Shown here: positions 58,675 through 64,000 of the stretch, in pieces
Position numbering within the stretch: the stretch's first letter is position 1
Layout: each line of letters opens with the position of its first letter
Source: Vulgatibacter incomptus
Lineage (GTDB): Bacteria > Myxococcota > Myxococcia > Myxococcales > Vulgatibacteraceae
Direction: 5' to 3'
DNA length: 64,000 nt
NCBI RefSeq assembly: GCF_001263175.1
Contig: NZ_CP012332.1
Coordinates: forward strand, 800,001-864,000
Position numbers and translations under genes: made by a program
The notes under the pieces: model-generated
Seen by the model: the letters and a program-made list of their open reading frames with translations, nothing else
The model's database searches: none
Told to the model about the DNA's origin: nothing

Positions 58675-59223
58675 ATGATCCGGATCAATCTCCTGCCGAC
58701 GCGGCAGGCCAAGAAGAAGGACCTCGGCAACAAGCAGCTAGTGCTGCTCGGGTTGCTCGTGGTCGGCGCGCTGATGGGCAACTGGTTCTGGTACTCGGGC
58801 GTGGAGAGCACGCTCGCGCAGAAGAACGCCCAGGTCGCCAAGCTCAAGCAGGACATCGCCCAGCTCGACAAGATCATCGGCGAGGTGAACACGATCAAGG
58901 AGCAGAAAAAGGCCCTCGAGGAGAAGCTCGCGGTGCTGGACAAGCTCCGCAAGGGCCGCACGGGCCCGGTGAAGATGCTGGACGCCCTCTCGACGCTGAT
59001 GCCGGAGAAGGTCTGGATCTCGGCGATCGAGGAGAAGGGCGGGGCGATGGTGATTCGGGGCGGCGCGGTGACGAACGAGGATCTCGCGGACCTGATGCGG
59101 GAGCTGAAGAAGAACCCGTTCTTCTCGGAGCCCTCGCTGAAGAAGTCCCAGCAGGTCGGTGATCGTCAGCTCGGCACGTACGTCCAGTTCGAGCTGAGCT
59201 GCTCGATCAATTACGCGGCGTGA
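58675..59223 (+). CDS. pilN: Type IV pilus assembly protein PilN
   Basis: An inner-membrane protein of the alignment complex, 182 aa. It begins MIRINLLPTRQAKKKDLGNK: the conserved INLLP motif binds PilM. One membrane helix follows (~21-40), then a coiled-coil (~45-95) and a periplasmic ferredoxin-like fold (VKMLDALSTLMPEKVWISAI). It lies 24 bases after pilM. Confidence 0.93.
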   Translation: MIRINLLPTRQAKKKDLGNKQLVLLGLLVVGALMGNWFWYSGVESTLAQKNAQVAKLKQDIAQLDKIIGEVNTIKEQKKALEEKLAVLDKLRKGRTGPVKMLDALSTLMPEKVWISAIEEKGGAMVIRGGAVTNEDLADLMRELKKNPFFSEPSLKKSQQVGDRQLGTYVQFELSCSINYAA

Positions 59224-59257
59224 TGGCCGACTGCGCTTGGTGAGAAGGGGTCTGGGG

Positions 59258-59869
59258 ATGGAGCAGCTCGCAGCAAAGGTCGTACGGGCGCCGTGGCCGA
59301 CCAAGATCGGGGTGGTGATCGCCGTCGTGGCGGCGGTGACCGCGCTCACGTACTTCTCCTTCGTCACTCCGGCGGAGGAGCAGATCACGCGGGTGGAGTC
59401 GCAGCGGCAGAAGCTCGAGGGCGAGTTCATCGACAAGCAGCAGATCGCGAACAACCTGAACGAGTTCCGCCGGCAGAAGGAGGTCCTGGAGGAGCAGCTC
59501 CAGGCCGCTCTCCTCGAGCTCCCGAACGACAAGGCGATCGACGAGCTCCTCCGCCAGCTCAACGATCTGGGCGTGAAGAGCGGCCTCGAGATCACGCTGG
59601 TCGAGCCCCAGGCAGAAGTGCCGCAGGACTTCTACGCTCGGCTCCCGGTGAGAATGAAGGTCGCCGGCAACTACAACGAGATCGCGGTCTTCGTGGATGC
59701 GGTGGGCAAGCTCAAGCGGATCGTCAACGTGAGCGACCTCAAGTTCGTGAACCCCAAGAAGAAGAACGAGAAGATCGTGCTGGAAGCGGATCTGCTCGCG
59801 ACCACCTTCCGCTTCCGCGAGCCGGCGCCCAACGAGAAGAAGCCGGCGGCGAAGGGGAGGAAGAACTGA
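59258..59869 (+). CDS. pilO: Type IV pilus assembly protein PilO
   Basis: The PilN partner, 203 aa: N-terminal membrane helix (~19-40, IGVVIAVVAAVTALTYFSF), coiled-coil (~45-95) and a C-terminal ferredoxin-like domain (LPVRMKVAGNYNEIAVFVDAV). The end is Lys-rich. ATG 59258 has GGGG upstream; an earlier start at 59237 adds seven residues. Its stop overlaps the pilP start (TGATG). Confidence 0.93.
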   Translation: MEQLAAKVVRAPWPTKIGVVIAVVAAVTALTYFSFVTPAEEQITRVESQRQKLEGEFIDKQQIANNLNEFRRQKEVLEEQLQAALLELPNDKAIDELLRQLNDLGVKSGLEITLVEPQAEVPQDFYARLPVRMKVAGNYNEIAVFVDAVGKLKRIVNVSDLKFVNPKKKNEKIVLEADLLATTFRFREPAPNEKKPAAKGRKN

Positions 59870-60411
59870 TGCGCGCCTCGATTCTTCTGGCATCGCTGGC
59901 CCTCGTCGCCGCGGGTTGCGAGAGCGCCCCGGCTCCCCGGGCTCCATCGGCCCCCAAGGTTGCACCGGCGAAGCCGGAACCGGCTGCGGAGGCGAAGCCC
60001 GAGGGCGAGGTCGCCGTCGAGTACAGCTACTCGCCGATCGGAAAGCGGGATCCTTTCCGCTCCTTCCTCGAGGACCAGCGTCCGTCGGACACGAGCATCG
60101 TCGAGGCGAACTGCGGACCGCTCTGTACGTGGGAGCTCGACCAGCTCCGCGTCGTCGCAGTCGTCTCCGGGCAAGCGAGCCCGGTGGCGATGGTCGAGGA
60201 TCCGCAGGGCAACGGACACCTGGTCCGCCGAGGTACGGCAGTCGGGAAGCGAAGCGGCAAGGTCACCGACATCCGGCGCGACAGGCTCGTCGTCACCGAG
60301 CTCCTCCGGACCCCGCAGGGGCAGGTGCTGCCGGCCAAGACCGAGATGCCGTTGAAGGCGAAGGGCCAGCAGAAGGAGATCGAGATCGTCGATCTCTCGG
60401 CGCAGGACTAG
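59869..60411 (+). CDS. pilP: Type IV pilus lipoprotein PilP
   Basis: A 180-aa inner-membrane lipoprotein that connects PilN-PilO to the PilQ secretin. Signal MRASILLASLALVAAGC with Cys 17; Ala/Pro-rich flexible stretch (~20-45); folded HR domain with SPIGKRDPFRSFLED, LDQLRVVAVVSGQASPVAMVEDPQG and RRGTAVGKRSGKVTDI. Two Cys (CGPLC) may form a disulfide. Confidence 0.94.
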   Translation: MRASILLASLALVAAGCESAPAPRAPSAPKVAPAKPEPAAEAKPEGEVAVEYSYSPIGKRDPFRSFLEDQRPSDTSIVEANCGPLCTWELDQLRVVAVVSGQASPVAMVEDPQGNGHLVRRGTAVGKRSGKVTDIRRDRLVVTELLRTPQGQVLPAKTEMPLKAKGQQKEIEIVDLSAQD

Positions 60412-60488
60412 CAGGACTGAAAACGACGCTTTGCAGGACCTCTAGGTTCGGGGCGGGGCGAATCGATGGTTGGAACGGGAGCTTAGGG

Positions 60489-62855
60489 ATGAGCCAGGTC
60501 TTCAACAGGGTCGTAGGTGCCATCGCGTTGGCGGCCGCCCTGGGGTTCTCCGCCGGTGCTGGCGCAGGCGAGGGTGAGCCTGTCGCCGGCACGAACGTGG
60601 TGACTGCGCGGGTGGACGAGGCGAAGGTGCGGAACCCTGCCCGCCGGATCGTCGACGCGAAGGTCGCGAGCGGCGCGGACGGAACGCGCGTGGAACTCGT
60701 CGCCGATGGTGCGGTGGGGACGTACGAGCTCCTGGAGCTCGAGAATCCGCCGCGGTTGGCGATCGATCTTCCGGGCGTGAGCCGTGGGCCGAAGGCGGCG
60801 AAGCACGTCGGCAGTCGTGAGCTCACAGGGATCCGCTACGGCGGCCACGACGGAAAGGTCCGGGTGGTCTTCGATGCCGCCTCGGCGTCGATGCCCGCCT
60901 ATCGGATCGATCGCACGGGCTCCGGTCTGGCGATCGTGATGGGCGAGGCCCTGGTCGCCAAGAGCGGCAAGGCTGTTGGCGGCTCCATCGCTGCGGCTTC
61001 GGCGCCGACCAAGGCGTCCGGCGCCGGCGAAGCGCGAATGGACGCGACGGCGGCAGCGCCCGCGGCCCCGGCGAAGGCTCCCGTGGCGCTCGCGGAAGCT
61101 CCGGCGGCACCAGCCGTGCCGAGTGCCGCTCAGGCGAGGCTTGCCGCGCCCGCGGTTCGAGTGACCGACGTCGCGTTCAAGGGCGACGGCCCCTCGCAGC
61201 AGGTCCAGGTGGATCTATCTGGAGCCGGCGCCTATGACGTGAGCCGCCCCGATCCGAGCACGCTGGTGCTCACCATCCCCGGCGCGACGCTCCCCGCCCG
61301 CCTGGTGCGCTCCCTCGACACCTCGGCCTTCGAGGGGCCGGTCCGCACCGTGTCTTCGTTCGCGGACGAGTCGGAGGGCGCGGTGCGCGTGGTGGTCGCG
61401 CTGGCGCGGCCTGCCGCCGACGAGCTGAAGCGCAACGGGAACCGCCTGTCGTGGACCTTCCGTGGTGAGGACCTGGCCGAAGGCGAGATCCTCGACGAGG
61501 CCGTTGGCACGGTCCGGGTCGCTCCCGACGGTGGAGCGGCGCCCCGGGGCGGGAAGCAGCCGACCTACACCGGCCGCCGGGTGAGCTTCGAGTTCAAGGA
61601 CATCGACATCCACAACCTCCTCCGCGTGATCGCCGAGGTCTCCAAGCGCAACATCGTCGTCGCCGACGATGTGAAGGGGACCATCACGATCCGCCTCCGC
61701 AACGTGCCCTGGGATCAGGCCCTCGACCTGATCATGAAGACGAAGGGCCTGGGCAAGGAGGTCACCGGGAACATCATCCGGATCGCGCCGCTCCAGCAGA
61801 TCCAGCACGAGCAGGAGCTCGTGGCGAAGGCCCAGCTCGCCCGCGAGGACGCGCAGCCGCTCAAGGTCCGGATCATCCCGGTGAACTACGCCCTCGCCAA
61901 GGACATGGTGATCAAGACCAAGAGCCTGCTCACCAAGCGGGGCACCGTGACGGTGGACCAGCGGACGAACACCCTCATCGTCAAGGACATCCCCGATGCG
62001 CTGGCGCGGGTGGAGTCGCTGATCCGGAGCCTGGACACGCAGACGCCGCAGGTTCTGATCTCGGCCCGGATCGTCGAGGCTTCATCGAACTTCAAGCGTG
62101 ACATCGGCATCCAGTGGGGCGGCCATCTCACGGCGAACGCCGCTGCGGGCAACTCGACGGGCCTGGCGTTCCCCAACAACGCGGCTGGCGCGGGCTCGAT
62201 CCCGGGCGCGGTTGGCGCAGGCGGCGCGATCCCCGGTGCCCCGAACTGGGCGGTGAGCTTCCCCGCCGCAGTGGCCGACACTGCCGGCGGCGCGGTTGGC
62301 TTCAGCTTCGGCTCGGCGGGTGGCGCGGCGCTCCTGAACCTCCGCCTCACGGCGCTGGAGACCCAGGGCGTGCTCAAGACCGTCTCCGCTCCGAAGGTGA
62401 CCACTCTAGACAACAAAGAGGCGGTCATCGGGCAGGGCGTATCGATCCCATTCTCGCAGGTGTCGGCCGCAGGCGTGAATACCGTCTTCGTCGAGGCGAA
62501 GCTCGAGCTGAAGGTCACGCCCCACGTGACCTCGGACGGCTCGATCCTGATGAAGATCCGGGCCTCGAACAACCAGCCCAGCGAAAACCTCACGGGCGCC
62601 AACGGCCAGCCCTCGATCACCAAGCGCGAGGCCGAGACCGAGGTGCTGGTGAAGGACGGCGATACTACCGTCATCGGCGGTATCTTCACCCGGCGCACGG
62701 CGGAGCAGGTTGCGCAGGTGCCGCTCTTCGGGGACATCCCCATCTTGGGCTGGCTCTTCAAGAGCCGAACCAATTCCGACGATCGTACGGAGCTGCTCAT
62801 CTTCGTGAGCCCCACGATCGTGAACCGCGACGCCTCGGTGGTCGCCGGGGGCTAG
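60489..62855 (+). CDS. pilQ: Type IV pilus secretin PilQ
   Basis: The outer-membrane gate for the pilus, 788 aa from ATG 60489. Signal peptide (~1-26), two AMIN-like beta domains (~45-145 and ~220-320) separated by a long Ala/Pro linker (~158-215), secretin N-domains (~365-510, including VSFEFKDIDIHNLLRVIAEV and RVIPVNYALAKDMV-type segment), and the secretin C-domain (~550-780) ending VPLFGDIPILGWLFKSRTNS and ELLIFVSPTIV. The Gly/Ala-rich insert near 570-610 is unusual in length. It lies 77 bases after pilP. Confidence 0.95.
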   Translation: MSQVFNRVVGAIALAAALGFSAGAGAGEGEPVAGTNVVTARVDEAKVRNPARRIVDAKVASGADGTRVELVADGAVGTYELLELENPPRLAIDLPGVSRGPKAAKHVGSRELTGIRYGGHDGKVRVVFDAASASMPAYRIDRTGSGLAIVMGEALVAKSGKAVGGSIAAASAPTKASGAGEARMDATAAAPAAPAKAPVALAEAPAAPAVPSAAQARLAAPAVRVTDVAFKGDGPSQQVQVDLSGAGAYDVSRPDPSTLVLTIPGATLPARLVRSLDTSAFEGPVRTVSSFADESEGAVRVVVALARPAADELKRNGNRLSWTFRGEDLAEGEILDEAVGTVRVAPDGGAAPRGGKQPTYTGRRVSFEFKDIDIHNLLRVIAEVSKRNIVVADDVKGTITIRLRNVPWDQALDLIMKTKGLGKEVTGNIIRIAPLQQIQHEQELVAKAQLAREDAQPLKVRIIPVNYALAKDMVIKTKSLLTKRGTVTVDQRTNTLIVKDIPDALARVESLIRSLDTQTPQVLISARIVEASSNFKRDIGIQWGGHLTANAAAGNSTGLAFPNNAAGAGSIPGAVGAGGAIPGAPNWAVSFPAAVADTAGGAVGFSFGSAGGAALLNLRLTALETQGVLKTVSAPKVTTLDNKEAVIGQGVSIPFSQVSAAGVNTVFVEAKLELKVTPHVTSDGSILMKIRASNNQPSENLTGANGQPSITKREAETEVLVKDGDTTVIGGIFTRRTAEQVAQVPLFGDIPILGWLFKSRTNSDDRTELLIFVSPTIVNRDASVVAGG

Positions 62856-62877
62856 TCCCCCGAGTTTGGAGAAGCGA

Positions 62878-63660
62878 ATGAACCGGAAACTTCGCTGGAG
62901 CGTGTTGGCCGCCGTGATCGGCGCCGCCTCCCTGGCATCGTTCGCGGCGTGCACCAGCCACGTCGTGTCGCCGATGCTGCTCACGGGCTTCTTCCCCGTC
63001 CTCCCCACCAAGGATGGCTGCGTGGCCGGGAAGCTGGCGGTCACTAGCGGATTCTTTGACGTGGCGGTCGCGGTTCGGGAGCGTGCGCCCTTCAACATGT
63101 TCCTGGATCTCGTCAACGTCCTGGAATCGAACGAGGCGATCGAAGAGGGGCGCCTCAACTCGAACCGGATCCGCGGGACGCGGGTCTTGGTCACCTTCGA
63201 TCGAACCACCCCCTTCGAGTTCCTTCCCGAGACCTTCGAGATCGGCACGGGCTTTTTGATCGATACGGGCGAGGCGGTGCGCATTCCGGTGGCCGTGATC
63301 GCTCCCGAGGTGGCCCAGGTGATCGCGGACCGACCGGAGCTCTTCGTCGACGGCATCCGGACGCTCCGGTTTGCGGTCCGTGTGAAGGGCACGCTCCTCG
63401 ACGGCACCGAGATCGAGTCCAACGACCTGGATTTCTCGTTGGCGCTCAGCCACGACCGCTTCATTCCCTGCGAGGGACGGGCGATCGACCTCTCGTGCGC
63501 CTTCGCCACCGCGCAGCCGGACGGGTTCGTCTGCGTCGACGCCCCGGCTGATCCTGGCGCTGGCGGCTCCGCTGGTGCGGGAGGCTCCGCTGGCTCGGGT
63601 GGCTCCGCTGGCTCGGGTGGCTCCGCTGGTGCGGGTGGCTCCGCTGGCGCGGGCGCCTGA
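62878..63660 (+). CDS. Lipoprotein with Gly/Ser/Ala repeat tail, downstream of pilQ
   Basis: A 260-aa exported protein: signal MNRKLRWSVLAAVIGAASLA ending in lipobox FAAC. The body (~25-225) is beta-rich with segments such as TPFEFLPETFEIGTGF and LRFAVRVKGTLLDGTEIES; it ends in five perfect-phase GSAG repeats. GGAG precedes ATG 62878; TTG 62866 is an alternative. Body function unknown; the position right after pilQ suggests a link to pili, not proved. Confidence 0.75.
   Translation: MNRKLRWSVLAAVIGAASLASFAACTSHVVSPMLLTGFFPVLPTKDGCVAGKLAVTSGFFDVAVAVRERAPFNMFLDLVNVLESNEAIEEGRLNSNRIRGTRVLVTFDRTTPFEFLPETFEIGTGFLIDTGEAVRIPVAVIAPEVAQVIADRPELFVDGIRTLRFAVRVKGTLLDGTEIESNDLDFSLALSHDRFIPCEGRAIDLSCAFATAQPDGFVCVDAPADPGAGGSAGAGGSAGSGGSAGSGGSAGAGGSAGAGA
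63565..63654. repeat. 18-base minisatellite, five copies, in the post-pilQ lipoprotein gene
   Basis: Five in-frame units at 63565, 63583, 63601, 63619 and 63637, each starting GGCTCCGCTGG; units two and three are identical. Each encodes six residues (GSAG plus A/S and G). Confidence 0.9.
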
Positions 63661-63813
63661 TCGCGGACGGGTGTTCATGGCAGGGAGGGGGCCGGGCTTC
63701 CGTCCTCCTTCCATGTCGACTGATCGAAGGGCTGGCCCGGCTGCAGCTTGACGCGGCGCCGGGCGGTTCAGTACGTTGCGCGCCCCGCGTAAGTGGGCGG
63801 TAAAGGGGAGGCC

Positions 63814-64000
63814 ATGGGCTTTCGGGAGCACCTCGAAGAGATCTGCCAGGTGGACGGCGCCGTCGCGGCGAGCGTCATGGGCTTCGACGGGATCGCGATC
63901 GACACCGTGACCGCACCGAACCAGGCCGTCGACGCCGAAACGCTGATGATCGAGTACTCCGGCATCCTGGGCCAGGTGCGCAAGGCCGCCGAGCTGCTCA
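63814..64000 (+). CDS. Roadblock/LC7 domain protein, N-terminal part (3' end outside window)
   Basis: Begins MGFREHLEEICQVDGAVAAS with AAGGGGAGG in front, followed by VMGFDGIAIDT, the roadblock fold start (helix, then a beta strand with 'x-G-x-D-G-x-x-I/V'). Proteins of this family in myxobacteria include MglB, the GAP for the polarity GTPase MglA. Only 62 residues are visible, so it cannot be told whether it is MglB itself or another roadblock protein. The gap 63661-63813 shows no gene. Confidence 0.8.
   Translation, partial: MGFREHLEEICQVDGAVAASVMGFDGIAIDTVTAPNQAVDAETLMIEYSGILGQVRKAAELL

Noticed and set aside
63565-63654. CRISPR or transposon end
   Set aside because: Tandem 18-base coding repeats without spacers or inverted ends.

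Overview
This is a GC-rich (roughly two-thirds G+C, strong G/C at third codon positions) stretch of chromosome that reads as a myxobacterium-like delta-proteobacterium (Myxococcota). The main reasons are the gene order of the type IV pilus locus (pilB-pilT-pilC-pilS-pilR ... pilA-pilG-pilI/pilH-pilD ... pilM-N-O-P-Q), which is the Myxococcus xanthus pil cluster with insertions; a 567-residue PilB beginning MSGRLGELLVRENLIS; PilG/PilH/PilI-type ABC proteins; a zinc-ribbon plus GYF protein; NtrC-type regulators; and an MglB-like roadblock protein. The genus cannot be fixed from the sequence alone. No phage, insertion sequence, CRISPR array or rRNA was seen.

Region 1 (1-9.5 kb) is housekeeping: the 3' end of recN, a PP2C phosphatase, an M23 peptidase, secA, and the translation/nucleotide block rpsB-tsf-pyrH-frr. 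RpsB carries an unusual Arg/Gly-rich tail, and three strong hairpins lie between rpsB and tsf. Region 2 (9.5-20 kb) holds a PafB-PafC-like fused WYL regulator, a small lipoprotein, a tolC-mfp-RND efflux operon on the minus strand whose genes overlap by ATGA, sua5, a small membrane protein and a tRNA-Ala(CGC) with its own terminator. Region 3 (20-32 kb) has a TPR protein with tandem V-Q-T-P repeats, an acidic-tailed FYDLN-family protein, a zinc-ribbon/GYF membrane protein, a DUF3006/ComEC-like metallo-beta-lactamase pair, a nucleoside salvage cluster (deoC, pyrimidine-nucleoside phosphorylase, purine-nucleoside phosphorylase, cdd), a CLC channel with CBS domains, and ribF.

Region 4 (32-63 kb) is the pilus locus. 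The motor/platform and control genes pilB, pilT, pilC, pilS, pilR run on the plus strand. A minus-strand operon facing them encodes a TPR lipoprotein, FimU/PilV/PilW/PilX-type minor pilins and a short PilY1-like protein. Behind it lie pilI, pilG and pilA (minus), then pilH divergent from pilA. A good sigma-54 promoter sits just upstream of pilA, consistent with PilR control, and a strong hairpin lies between pilA and pilG. Next come a membrane sulfatase-superfamily enzyme, prepilin peptidase pilD, a second NtrC-type two-component pair, an 870-residue lipoprotein of unknown function, and the alignment/outer-membrane genes pilM-N-O-P-Q. After pilQ there is a lipoprotein with a Gly/Ser/Ala minisatellite tail and the start of a roadblock/LC7 gene cut by the window end.

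Together the second half encodes nearly a complete type IVa pilus: PilB/PilT motors, PilC platform, PilM-N-O-P alignment complex, PilQ secretin, PilA major pilin, minor pilin/PilY1 tip, PilD processing enzyme and PilSR regulation. Start sites were chosen from Shine-Dalgarno fit, overlap with the upstream gene and family length; alternatives are given. All family assignments come from motif recognition, not database searches.
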